DNA of 64,000 nucleotides. Origin: Cercospora beticola. Lineage: Eukaryota > Ascomycota > Dothideomycetes > Mycosphaerellales > Mycosphaerellaceae. The DNA lies in the NCBI RefSeq assembly GCF_033473495.1, contig NC_088936.1, forward strand, positions 3,348,001-3,412,000. The letters are read 5' to 3'. Position numbers and translations under genes: made by a program. The stretch's first letter is position 1. Every line of letters starts with the position of its first letter. The notes below the pieces were generated by a model that ran no database searches, was not told the origin of the DNA, and worked only from the letters and a program-made list of their open reading frames with translations. Of this stretch, positions 10,876 through 21,153 are shown in pieces.

Positions 10876-11800
10876 TCAAGTCCTCTCCTTCGACAGGATT
10901 CTTGCTTCGCGACTGCATAGATTGGTGATCGGACCTGGGAAATAGCCATTCATCCGAGAGTTCCGTGTCATGTGGTTTCTCCAGAAGGGCGTCGCGGCCA
11001 CGTCGTCAGAGACCTGCTTCTGATACACATACACTGTGATGTATACCCGCTTGATTTTCAATAACGCTCCCAAGATTCCCAATTACCTTGTGTTGCAGTG
11101 GACCCGTCCGGCTCCCTCAGTATCATGTTGATGAGGACAAGGACCTCAGGTGGGTAAGCGTTTCGAAGCTCGTGCAAGTCCTCGCTCAGCTCGCGGTCTC
11201 CGAGTAGCAGGCGGTGGTGTACGGTGTATGCCACGGGATCGGTTCCCTTTTTGTTCAGGCGCTGCGCTGTGATCACAGTGTCGGAGAAGTGTACCCAGCC
11301 GCCTGACATGTGTGCGAACCTGTCAGAAAGAACGAGATTCTCTTCCTTTCGAACAGGGAACACCAGCATGGGGAGCGGTTCACTGCTCGATCGCATGAAC
11401 ACACCAATGACTTGTGTAGCCTTGCGGAGGCAGGATTGCGTGATGTGTTGCATCATGTCGGCTGGATGGCTGACAAACCCATTGGTGAATGGCATGGGTC
11501 GATGCATGTGGATAAGCACTTCGTAGAGCCATCCATTCGGATTCGAGTAGTAATTGCTCGCACCTTTTGACCCGCCGCTGCTGATTGTCACTGACCAGAA
11601 GGAGCCATTCTGTTGAGCAAGTGGCAAGGTGATTCTCCTTACCATGTAGCGAAGTTGAGCCGGGTTTATGACTTGCTGGCCACCCAGAAAGCTGCGGAAG
11701 ATAGAGTCTTTCAGCCATTGATGCTTTGGAAGGTTTCCTCGGAGCCCATCTCCCGCTGAGGGCGAGTCTCACCATTCGAATCCTTCAATGGCGCATCCAT
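10876..11800 (-). pseudogene. Copy 1 of an unrecognised domain family (broken)
   Basis: The main open piece (11645-11058) aligns without gaps over long stretches with 18166-19023. Shared blocks include PMPFTNGF / TMAFTNGF, EENLVLSDRF / EENLVLIERF, TAQRLNKKGTD / TPQRLDRKETD and GDREL / GDREC. Breaks relative to copy 2: the LR..P...W..D..F block (around 11690-11750) is in another frame from the TRPQREMG block before it; Trp is TGA at 11058-11060; then the frame shifts and goes on as ITVYVYQK (copy 2 has VTLYIYQK) until 10876. Three lesions make it a pseudogene in this assembly. The domain is not one I can name; it is predicted soluble, with no signal peptide or membrane helix. Confidence 0.7.
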
Positions 11801-11849
11801 ATCCTCTCCGCGAGCGAGGCTGGCGCCGTTCTTGTTTTTGTGACATATA

Positions 11850-12595
11850 CTCACTTTGCCATCTCTCTCGCGAATTGGGTTCCGCAGCTGCCTCGCTTGT
11901 CGATACAGAGCGCCTTAGCTACGCCGCATACGGCGGAGACACGAGGATCGAATAACACTCGAGTTCCACTAGCAGAGGAGCATGGAGTCTCGGTTCTAGT
12001 TTTCGTTTTGCTTTCCGGCAGTGGGGCGGGACCAGTCCCGGTTCGAGGTTGCTCCACTGCTCTCGGAGTCCGTCCTGAGTTCTGGCCTTAAGATGACGAT
12101 TGGCGATCTCCTCGAACGACAGTCCCTTTGCCTTCAGTTTCCACAGTACTTCATTCTCTGCTCTCGTGTATGATTTACCTTCTCGCTCATTGGTGAGAAG
12201 TCTTGTTGCAGCGGCGCTTTGTGGTGCGTCTCCACGGCTTGATGCTTGGGAGGCGTAGGAGATTCCACGTGGTCATCGTCGTCGTCGTCGATCTCAATGG
12301 GCATTGATTTCGTCCCAGGACCAGTTGATGGTGGCGATTGACGAGCGAGAAGGCATTTCGCTGCAGCCTGCAACGCGCCTTGCATAGCGTGAAGCATGTC
12401 CGTGCTTGGTGCTTGGAAATTTGAGGGAATCATCATGGGCATGGCTGGCGTCTGTATGTTTCCCCCTTGTGTTGAGTTTGGTATGAAATAAACGGGCATC
12501 AGCATGGGCTGAGTGGCGGGTAGCAGCTCATGTTGGTCCCGATTGATACGTTTTGGGCTGGGGACAGCGGCATTGTCGCTCGTCCGCTTCGCCAT
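11850..12595 (-). pseudogene. SIM-like plus SANT/Myb-like N-terminal module, locus 1
   Basis: From the ATG at 12595 the frame opens MAKRTSDNAAVPSPKR, then a Pro/Met-rich region and a PIEIDDDDDD motif, which fits a SUMO-interacting motif (hydrophobic core plus acidic run). This frame stops at 12134. A second frame, roughly 12175-12040, encodes a SANT/Myb-like unit: SYTRAENEVLWKLKAKGLSF, EEIANRHLKART and LREQWSNLE. A third frame (to 11851) continues with plausible coding and ends at a GTGAGT donor. The frame changes could be short introns with poor donors, or indels. Given the broken downstream part, I favour a decaying gene spanning 10.9-12.6 kb. The same MAKR and IEI(D/N)DDDDD layout recurs at 20.3-20.75 kb. 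Confidence 0.5.
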
Positions 12596-13074
12596 TGGGA
12601 GCCACTTCGACGCCACTCCTAGGAGGCAATGTTAGTGTGAGCGGAGCCTTTGTAGAAAGTGCGACTCACAGCGTTGGAGTAATGTTGCGATGTCTTGGTG
12701 TGACTGATCAAGTAAATGAGCGGCGTCGTGTGAGGTCGATGTGAGTGAATCAGAGCGTGGAGCTGGCTAGGTATAGCGATCGGTAGTGAAGCAGACAAGG
12801 TGAGCGGCAGGGCATCAGTGTCCTGGTGGAGATGTTGGGACGTCGACATGTCGAGATTGAAGTTGTACGAGGCAAGAGGCAAGAGGCAGGGGATGGTGGA
12901 TCAGCTCCAGATAGCAAGAACAGCGCGTGCCGACGCCACTTCACGGCGACACCTAAGGCCCTGTCCAGATGAGCAGGAGATAAATTTGCTGGATCTTAGG
13001 ACGGATATATCACACTGCCCTCTGCCACGGTTGAATCGCACAAAGTCTAGATAATCGATTTGAAAGCACACGCA
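12596..13074. other. Intergenic, 0.48 kb
   Basis: Region between the start of the locus 1 module and the stop of the transporter gene; probably promoter of the former and 3' UTR of the latter. Short open frames overlap on both strands without recognisable content. Confidence 0.35.
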
Positions 13075-14935
13075 TCATATCGTGAAGAAGTAGTTGGGAT
13101 TCTTGTCACCCAACTCCTTGACCTGCATGAATCGTTAGTGGAAAGAAGTTTCGTCGTTGCAACAAAGTTAGCGAAACTCACCTCATCATCTGAAAGCCCT
13201 TCCGCTGTCCAATCCTCTTTTCCAGCCCTCTTGTTGGCGTTTCTCTTGCGCCAATAGAAATGCATGCCGGTGAATAACGATCCGCTGAGCCCAAGCAAAC
13301 CGATAGCGACAGCGTAACCTTCCGTGTATACTGGACCACTTCCAGTAAACAAGAATGGCGATAGAACGCCCGCAGCATTGCCAACTGTTAATTGGATCCC
13401 GTTCGCAGTAGTTCTCTTGCCGAATCGTGGATTATTTGAGGTAAACCAGGGCATCGCCATACCACAAGTCAGGAAGATACATCCTCCGACAAAGAAGCAT
13501 CCCACAAGTGCGGCAGCAGGGTTGGCGTATGTGATCAGGAGAACGTAACCGAGGATCGTACCGATTGTGAAAGCCACGATGAATGGACCGCGGATTTGAA
13601 TCTTGTCCGACCAGAATGAGCAGCCGATATACAGTCCTGCTCCGAGTGCGTAAATGGGGATTGTCAAGCTATCAAAGTCAGTCTTCGACCTCGTTCTTCT
13701 GACAGTGCGAGACTCACCACTGGACTTCCGCAATAGAGTAGCTTCCAGTCTGATTGATGATTGTCGGCAGGAAAACGCTGAAGGCATACAATGTGGTGTT
13801 GGAGCAGAATTGGCAGGCTGCCATGACGTATACTTTCCAGTCAACGAATGCTTCTTTCGCGTCCTTCATGGCAAATTCTTGTCCGGATTTTGTTTGACCA
13901 ACCTCGGCCTCGCGCAACAAGACCATATTGCGTCGGTCCTGTTCAGTCAAGAACGTTGCGTTTTCCGGCTTGTCTGCGAGAACGAATGGGATGGCGAAGG
14001 CGGTCACCACGGTCAATGCGCCATTGATCTGGAAAAAATGATCAGTTGGTGAGATTGGAGCAGACGTTTTACGCTACTCACTGCAAAAATCCATCGCCAG
14101 GCACGCCAGCCAGCAGTTCCGGGTGGAGTGACGTAGTCTGGGTCTCCGGGGTTGACGTTGACTGGATTTGGATCATTGTCCATGAATCCGATGCCGTATG
14201 AAACCAGTCCTCCGACAGCTCCTGCGATCGCTGCAGTTGCAAACAAGTAGGCCATGCGCAGTGCGATGTGGCGCTTGTTATAGAAGATGGTCAAATACAC
14301 AATTAAGCCTGGGAACAGACCGGCCTCAAAAAGTCCGAGCAACAGTCTAATGGCAATTAGACCTGCGAAGTTCTGCGTAAAGGCTGAAAAGGTGGCGACT
14401 AGTCTGTGCTTTTGGTCAGATTGTGTCATTCGAAGTGGAATTTGTGTCGACTTGCCCCCAAGCCAGCGTTAATGCTGCGAGATACCATTTGGGTCGAAGT
14501 TGCTTTAGTACCATGTTGCTCGGCGCCTCGAACAGACAGTATGTGATGAACAGCACCGAAACTCCGATTTGATATTGATTGCCAACGAGTCCGAGGTCTT
14601 CTTCCATGCCGTAGAGACTTGTGAATATTGTCAGTACGTCTGATTAATTGTTGAAGATGCCAGTCTGCATACCGAGCATTACCAATCGACACTCGGTCCA
14701 TAAAACTCATCAGATACATTCACATGACCATGGGGATAAGTCTCATGTCGATCTTCCTCATCAATGCTTTCTCCGTCGCAGCATCGACGACAGTTGGAGG
14801 TCCGTCAATAGCATACTCGATGCGAGATGCAGAGCGACTGTCACTGTCATCGTCCTTCTTTTCATGCGTAGACGGTAGATATGGCGTGAGATCACCAGTT
14901 GCTGGCTGAGTTACGTTCTGTGAAATAGGTGACAT
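13075..14935 (-). pseudogene. MFS anion:cation symporter (Dal5-like) with in-frame TGA
   Basis: Six exons (14935-14673, 14617-14456, 14403-14082, 14028-13718, 13668-13182, 13122-13075) give 531 codons, all joins in phase. Typical ACS-family features are present: RLIPM...YLMSFMDRVSIGNA around helix 1, GLFEAGLFPG in helix 4, WRWIFAINGALTVV, a central cytosolic loop and TIPIYALGAG in helix 7. Such proteins take up allantoate, nicotinate or related anions. Codon 72 is TGA (14720-14722), in the middle of helix 1, and no GT..AG pair can remove it. Unless it is read through, translation would have to restart at the ATG at 14719, losing most of helix 1. Intron 2 (14404-14455) is a GC..AG intron. All other joins are intact, so the gene seems recently inactivated, or the base is a sequence error. 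Confidence 0.8.
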
Positions 14936-16217
14936 CTTGGCAACTCGATCACGCCAGAATGTGCACGAAGAAGACGACCACGAGCAACGAGCCCTCTTTT
15001 ATGATCGTTAGTCCGCATGGCCATGATGCATGGGAGAGCGCATCGTCCAAAACGTGGCGTCTGTTTGGACCCCAACCGTGCGCGGCATGCCATCATCCTA
15101 GAAGACCAAGCCTTGGGGGGACGCTGGGCGTTCGGATCCGATATGGGGCTCGCTTGGGTGCGAAGTACTATGCTGCTGTTGTTCGGATAGGTTAAACTTA
15201 TGCAACATGCATGCTGCTTTTCGGCAAAGATGCTGGAAAATATGCTGTTCTCAAGTTTTTGCCGAACACCAAGGAAGTTCGAGACTGGTAGATGATTCAG
15301 AGTAGGAAAGAAGCTGAAGCATTCACAACAGGGTCGCATTCAGTCCTCGCACCACTCACCTGCCTTGGTTGCGATGACAATAGTTAGTACAGTGATCTGG
15401 GGGTCGGAAGCATCTTCAAGTATTGTTGTACGCGTAGATCAATGCTCATTCTTCACAAATCGCACAGGCGGCATCGAAGTGTGGTAGCGAGCTGAGTCCT
15501 TGGCCGCGGAGTAGGACTCTCGGCATCTGAGCGGCAGTCGATGTCATGAGCATCTTGCCTAGTTGACCGCCAGGCGTGTTCCAATGCATCGTGAAGGCCG
15601 CTTTTGCTTCTTTCTTCCTTGAAAGCTGTACACGAGGGAATGCGTAGGTGGTCCCTGTGATGATGGCTCGCACACTGCGACAGCTGTTGTGACGCAGGTC
15701 AAAGCCAAAGCAGGCGGAACCACGGAAGCCTGGTCGTGTGGCGACAGCCAACGACATGGTCGGAGAGGTGTATAGCGAATACGGCGACCAGGGAGATGTT
15801 CTCCCATCGCACCCTCCTTTACATGCATCGTTTGTCGCCGACAAGATGCCACTGCCACTCCATCCGCAGCACAGCACTTGCTCGCCGGAGCTTCTGTTTC
15901 ACTCGGTGCCGCGTCATCGGCAACGAACCGAAGCTTGCCGTGCCGTCGAAACGGAGCGCCGTTCCAGTCGCGCGTGAGAGGCGAGAAAATGCCTCCACAG
16001 CCTCCACGGGCGAGATCTGGAATCGCACACGAGGGATCGCCACCAAACAAGCTTCGGTGCTCGCCTTGAAGAGGCTTGGTTCGCGTCTCTCGTGCAGCAA
16101 GCGCAGGTCGTGATGCGCGCCTGGCCGTCGTTTGACAAGCATCTCATATGCCAGCATAGGTGCAGCTTCTTGACATCTGCTCAGCTTATCAGCTAGGATC
16201 GTTGAATAACAAGGATC
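14936..16217. other. Intergenic, 1.3 kb
   Basis: Divergent region between the transporter and the aspartic protease, so it should hold both promoters. The GC-rich part (15.6-16.1 kb) has overlapping open frames on both strands, none with a domain, signal peptide or splice pattern I trust. No repeat or RNA gene seen. Confidence 0.4.
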
Positions 16218-17963
16218 ATGCGCTCCCTGGCAGCGCTGCCTTTGCTCTTGACTTCCACCAGTGCTCTGCCTGAGCTCTCCATCTCGAAGCGAGATCGACA
16301 CACCGGAGGACAGACGGACCTTTCTGCACGAGGAGTTCCAGCGCGTTCGCGTTTGACACCGCGGCAAGATGGATTCATCGAGACCAACATCTTCGACGTC
16401 TTAGCTTGGAGCTCTGGAGGCGCATATTACGCCAACTGTGAGCTGTAAAGCGGACTGTGCTTATGGCCTGTTTGCTGACTCTTCACCAGTAACTGTCGGT
16501 ACGCCTCCACAGCCCCAGACAGTCATCCTAGATACAGGATCGTCTGACCTGTACTTCGATGCCTCTTCTGCGAGCACGTGTGAAGATCCACCAACGGCAA
16601 CACAAGCCTGCGAGGGCGGCACGTTCGATTCGTCAAAGTCAAGCACATACCGGGAGGTACACGCCGCGCCCGCCTTCAATACGTCTTTTGGCGATGGCTC
16701 CACGGCCTTGGGTCCATACGGTTCCGATGTTGTTGGAATTGGGCATGTGCTCATCTCGCCTGTGCAGTTCGGCGTGGCCACTACCGTGGACAGCACCACT
16801 GGTTTCTCCCTCGGCCTCATGGGGCTCGGTTACAGTAACAACGAGGCCGTCACGTCGCAACGTAACTTTTACCAGAACATGCCCGAGGTTCTCAAAGATG
16901 CAGGAGAGATCAACTCAAGACTGTACTCGGTTTTCTTGAATGGTGCAAGTGAGTGGAAAAGAGCATTCGAGCTGTGAACGCGCACTGACACGTGATAGAT
17001 GCTGGCTCTGGGACAATCCTATTTGGCGGCATTGACACCTCAAAGTACACTGGTTCGCTTGCGACAGTCAACTTCCTCCCGCAGTTCTATGATGGTCAGG
17101 AATTGCCTCTCAATTTCATCACAACCGTGACCGCGGCGAACATTTCCTTGGGTGGGCAGACTGCACAGCTGTGGAGCGGTGGCTCGCCCGGCGTGGAGGC
17201 ATATAACCGCGATGACCCTGCTCTACCAGTTCTGCTGGACACCGGAAGTACTGCTTGGTCAATTCCACAGCGGTATTTTCTCAACTACATAGAGCCCAAC
17301 TTCGACTTTGTGGACAGAAGCGGAATATGCTCTTGTGAGTACGCCAAATCTGGACCTTCTCTTTCTCTAGAGTTTGGAGGCAAGGTCACCATCACGGTCA
17401 CGCCAGATCAATTCATCGTCCCGATCATCGACCCTACAACGAGGAAGCCCCAGCGCTACGATAACAAAGGCAACGAAGCTTGTATCTTCCTCCTTGCTCC
17501 GGACACTTCTGGACAGCCATTCCTCACTCTGGGCGATGCCGTACTTCGGAGCATGTATGTGGTCTTTGACCTCGACAACGGCCAAGGTTCGATCGCACAA
17601 GCTGCAACCAATCCTGGAAGTCCAAATATCGTGACGGTTCAAGCCGGCCCAACAGGAGTCGCTGCAGCAGTCTCAGGAGTCAACACTGCGCCTGCCAACA
17701 CAGTGAAAGCACCTGGCGAGGTACAGTCTGGCACGGTCGCCTACTCAGTTGCCACAGCTGCGACGCCTATCGGAACTGCTACCGGCGCAGGTGCTGTGCC
17801 GGCAAATGCTCAAGTTGTTGGAGGGTCCGGGACTGGATCTTCGAGTGAATCATCGTCTGCTGCTGCGACTGTACTTAGCATCCCAGGCGCTGATTTCACT
17901 GCACTTGGGGTCGCGGCTATTTGGACGGCTGGCATCGCGCTAGGCGCGAGTTTGATGCTTTGA
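16218..17963 (+). CDS. Secreted GPI-type aspartic protease (yapsin/pepsin family)
   Basis: Three exons (16218-16437, 16490-16948, 16999-17963) give 547 residues. The N-terminus is a signal peptide (MRSLAALPLLLTSTSALP) followed by a basic propeptide with KR and PR sites. The two catalytic motifs are DTGSSDLYF (Asp about 88) and DTGSTAWSIP (Asp about 306), with TVGTPPQPQTVILD and SGTILFGGIDTSKY as further pepsin-family marks. After the catalytic domain comes a Ser/Thr/Ala/Gly-rich stalk and a C-terminal hydrophobic tail (FTALGVAAIWTAGIAL) preceded by small residues, as for GPI anchoring. It is expected at the cell surface, processing or degrading proteins. Both introns (52 and 50 bases) have CTGAC branch sites. 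It is the only clearly intact gene between the two copies of the decaying family. Confidence 0.93.
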
Positions 17964-18165
17964 TGACAATGAGACGACAGAACCTGAAATACAGACAGCA
18001 TTAATTCTACAGCTTCAATGAGATTCTGGCGGTGTTGAATATAAAGTTGAGATCTCAAATTCTTGAACTTTTGTTCCGCCTGGCCACCATTGCTCGTACA
18101 TCCGCACTTCACTGACAGATTATTACTCGCGATCCTCACACAATATTGCGGTCTGCGTTCAGCAC

Positions 18166-19792
18166 TTATGCCTCTGGAAGATCTTCGAATTCCACCCGCC
18201 GACCACAATTGTGCTTCCCTTGCGCTAACATGTTGTTGAGGTCCCAGAAGTCATGCACCTTCTGGTAAAACTCCACCGAATCGGGATCTCTCGCTCCTAC
18301 GCTTGCGGCGTTGACAATCGGCTCTGAAAGATAACCATCCATCCGTGCACTCCATCTCATATATCTGCGGAAAAATACCGTAGCCATGATCTCAGGTCGA
18401 ACAACTTTCTGGTAGATGTACAATGTCACGAACACGCCCTGAGTCTCCCAGTACGACGCCCAGCGAGCATACTGGTCCTGTGTGGCAGTTAATCCATCGG
18501 GACCACTAACAATCAGGTTCAAATGGATGACTTGATCACGCGGGTATGCAATCCGAAGCCTGTTCATACCCAATACACATTCGCGATCTCCAGGGCTTTG
18601 GCGGTCCGACAGGATGAATGCGATGGCATCGGTCTCTTTCCTGTCTAACCGCTGAGGCGTGACCTTGAATGGCGAGTAATTCACCAAGTTACCCTGTTCG
18701 AAACGTTCAATCAGGACCAGATTCTCTTCTCCGTAGGCCTCGAAAGCGATGTCATTAGATCGATCGCCGCTGCTAGTCCGCATCAAGCAGCCGACCGCTT
18801 GAATATTGCGCGTGGACGAGTTTCCGATATGCTGTACAGTCTCAGCAGGCAATGGGGCGAAGCCGTTCGTGAACGCCATCGTGAGATGACAATGTGCTAG
18901 AATGTCGTGCACGCAGCCTTTAGGGTCCGCATCATCCTTCTGGTATCCAGTTCGCTCGCCGCCAATAACCACCGAATAGAGCATGCCATTCTCGCGCGCG
19001 ATGGACACCCTTCCTCCGCACAATAAACCGCAGCTTTTGCCCAGTCAGGCTTCGTTCATCTTTAGGGCTGCCCGCAGGGCTGTCTGCAAGGCTGCCAAAA
19101 GCTGCGTCTTCTGGCCACTTCTCCCGAGGAAACGCTGTGCGCAGGGTACGCTCCCACTCTCGACGTGTCATTCCGGAATTCTGCAGCGGCGCTAGACTGT
19201 GTTCAACATGGGCAGTATTCGTCCACTGGGCCAGAGCCATGAGCGTGTCGGCGTTGAGGGCTTGGTAGTCCGTAGTCTGCGCGCATAAAGCAACGATGGA
19301 TGCCGCATCCACACCGACGGCTTCTGTGTTCCGCACAAGAGGAGCTCGCATCTGTCGCCGCTTCTCGAGCGCGTGTCGTATCGTTGCGGCTGGGTATCCT
19401 TGAATTCCCTTGACCTTGCCACTCCCTAGCAACATGGCTTCTAGGTCATCGTCAGTCATGGTTACAAGGTCGCCGCTGCAGAAAGGCTCTGCCCATGCCA
19501 TGTCGTTGGTGTCGCAAGTGAGACCTCTGTGCCCACAGCCGGCGCAAATAGGAGCTATGCTGCATGGCCGACAGCCAGGCGACTGGCTCATGTGGCTCTC
19601 ATCCTCGCTTTGCAGCATTTCCACGCAACAGCCAAGGCACGCCACTACATTCTGTGGGTTGTCAATCGAGCCTCCTGCTAACATGTAATGGTGTGGAAGT
19701 CTGTATGGCAAGGTGGTGTCGGTGATCGTCCTCGTGGCCGTTCCAGGCTTTGCTCGTATTGGCAGGACGAGCAGGCCAGCATTCGTGACCAC
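18166..19792 (-). pseudogene. Copy 2 of the unrecognised domain family, with Cys-rich part
   Basis: Two long overlapping frames form one apparent protein. The first (19792-18932) has CxxC pairs CLGC, CRPC and CAGCGHRGLTC (a zinc-binding look), then LNADTLMALAQW and REWERTLRTAFPREKW, ending in LRFIVRR. The second (19023-18166) continues with the domain shared with copy 1: FTNGFAP, EENLVLIERF, TPQRLDRKETD, VTLYIYQKV and FYQKVHDFWDLNN. Copy 1 has LRYMVRR running straight into its domain, so copy 2 differs by one or two bases near 19009-19017. Homology is continuous there, which argues against an intron. Function unknown. It could be a pseudogene, a sequencing error or, less likely, programmed frameshifting. 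Confidence 0.6.
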
Positions 19793-19859
19793 GCGAGACA
19801 GAGGCGTGGTGGTAGCTCCACTGTGCGATTCTTCATATGAGCTTGTCTTGACCTCTCGA

Positions 19860-20746
19860 CCTCAGACCTGTCGTGATCGCGGAAAGAGTGTGTGCAACCA
19901 ACGACTTCGCAGCGCTGAGACAGGGCTACCGTTTGCGCGTCTAGGCATGGCTGGCAAGCTGATTGCGGTGACAACATGCCGTGCAGTGCGGCGTTTCTCA
20001 GCGCATCGGCAAGTTCCTCGGCCTCTGACAACAGTACTGTATAGGTGTGGGTGCTGCACGCGATGCCGTTCCGACTTTTGGCTGATTGCACGAATCACCT
20101 CCGTCAACCTGTCTAGGCGGTCAAGTCGATTGCCAAGTAGTTCCTGTTGGACATAGACGACTGCGATCCCGGAACCACTCTGGAGCTGAATTCCATAGCC
20201 CGCAAACGGGGTGTTCGCCAGCGTCATTTCGTTGTCTACGCTGTCCTCGTAGAGCTCGGCGAAGATTCTCGGATACTCGCCATCGGCAGCGGCGTCGACA
20301 AGACCGGAGCAGTCTTACTTCAGCATGTCTTCGAGTACTCGTTCTACGCCAAAGTTGGCGGCGCTTTGGACTGTGCCGCGAGTGTCTGACAACCGCGAGC
20401 CAGCCGTTGGCATCGGCACTGGGCTCTCGGGCTCAAAGTGCGGCACTTGATCAGACTCTGTTCGGCCTGTCGCTTCAGAAATGATTCCCGTGCCGTGCTC
20501 ATCTTCCTCCTCGTCGTCGTCGTCGTCGTTGATCTCGATAGGTGCCGTAGCCGTACCCACATCCTTGTGTGTACTAGCTGTGATGCTTGGCTTTATGGGA
20601 GCAATGCCGTACATTTTCCCTCCGATCATCACTCTGAATGCCGACGGTACACCAGCTGGCTGCGAAGATGATGGAGGTGCTGGTATCGTAGGGACCTTTC
20701 TTGCGATGGTCCCGGGCTCGCTGTCCTTCCTTGCTCGCTTCGCCAT
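19860..20746 (-). pseudogene. SIM-like N-terminal module, locus 2
   Basis: From the ATG at 20746 the frame reads MAKRARKDSEPGTIARK, a Pro/Ser-rich part, then PIEINDDDDDEEEDE (same SIM-like layout as locus 1) and VERVLEDMLK before a TAA at 20315-20317. The same frame stays open beyond the stop with good coding character (FAELYEDSVDNEMTLAN, GYGIQLQSGSG, QQELLGNRLDRLDRL) to about 20100. The TAA lies inside GTAAGA, a fair donor; an acceptor at TATCCGAG would remove 51 bases in phase, but it is weak. Coding character then moves to another frame (LLSEAEELADALRNAAL, QRCEVVGC) between 20050 and 19850. No SANT unit is seen in this copy. The whole 18.2-20.75 kb stretch was probably one gene. Confidence 0.45.
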
Positions 20747-21153
20747 TGATAGATGAATGAATGTGAGGGGAGGAAAGAGCGGGCGACAGCAATCACTGTT
20801 GAGAGCCGCTGACGGAGCGTGTTGTCGTAAATGTGAGCCACACAGTATTGTTGCCGATGTGGCGACTGTGGTGGTGGTTGCCTTCAAAGAAGCGGTGCTG
20901 GGGCAGGAGCCGCGAAGTCGCGCGAGAGGCAAGAGCACCCCAGCCCACGTATCTGGCATCTGGCAATGTCTTGCCTCATGCCTTCCTCCACTGCGCGCTG
21001 ATGCTTTTCTCGAGCGCTTGCACTTCACTTCGACTGTCATGGGCTGAAGGCTGAAGCGTGAAAGCTCGTGCAAGAAGCATTCGCGCATTCATTATTCCAA
21101 TGTATCGGTTTCGGTACGCGCCAAGTGCGGTGCTATGTTCTTCACATGCACAA
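20747..21153. other. Intergenic, 0.4 kb
   Basis: Upstream of locus 2 and downstream of the SANT array on the minus strand. Open frames continue through it on both strands but none shows a recognisable motif. Confidence 0.35.

Noticed and set aside
12280..12300. GTC/GTG trinucleotide run (also at 20507-20530), considered as a microsatellite or regulatory repeat
   Set aside because: Explained by the Asp run of the SIM-like motif in the coding sequence; only a few units long.
1..14935. Possible metabolic gene cluster: ALDH, Zn2Cys6 factor, acyl-CoA dehydrogenase, transporter
   Set aside because: No backbone synthase or shared pathway logic, and housekeeping ARPC5 lies in the middle.
15559..16050. 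Minus-strand frame of 163 codons in the protease upstream region
   Set aside because: GC-rich sequence opens frames on both strands here; composition is not protein-like and there is no motif.
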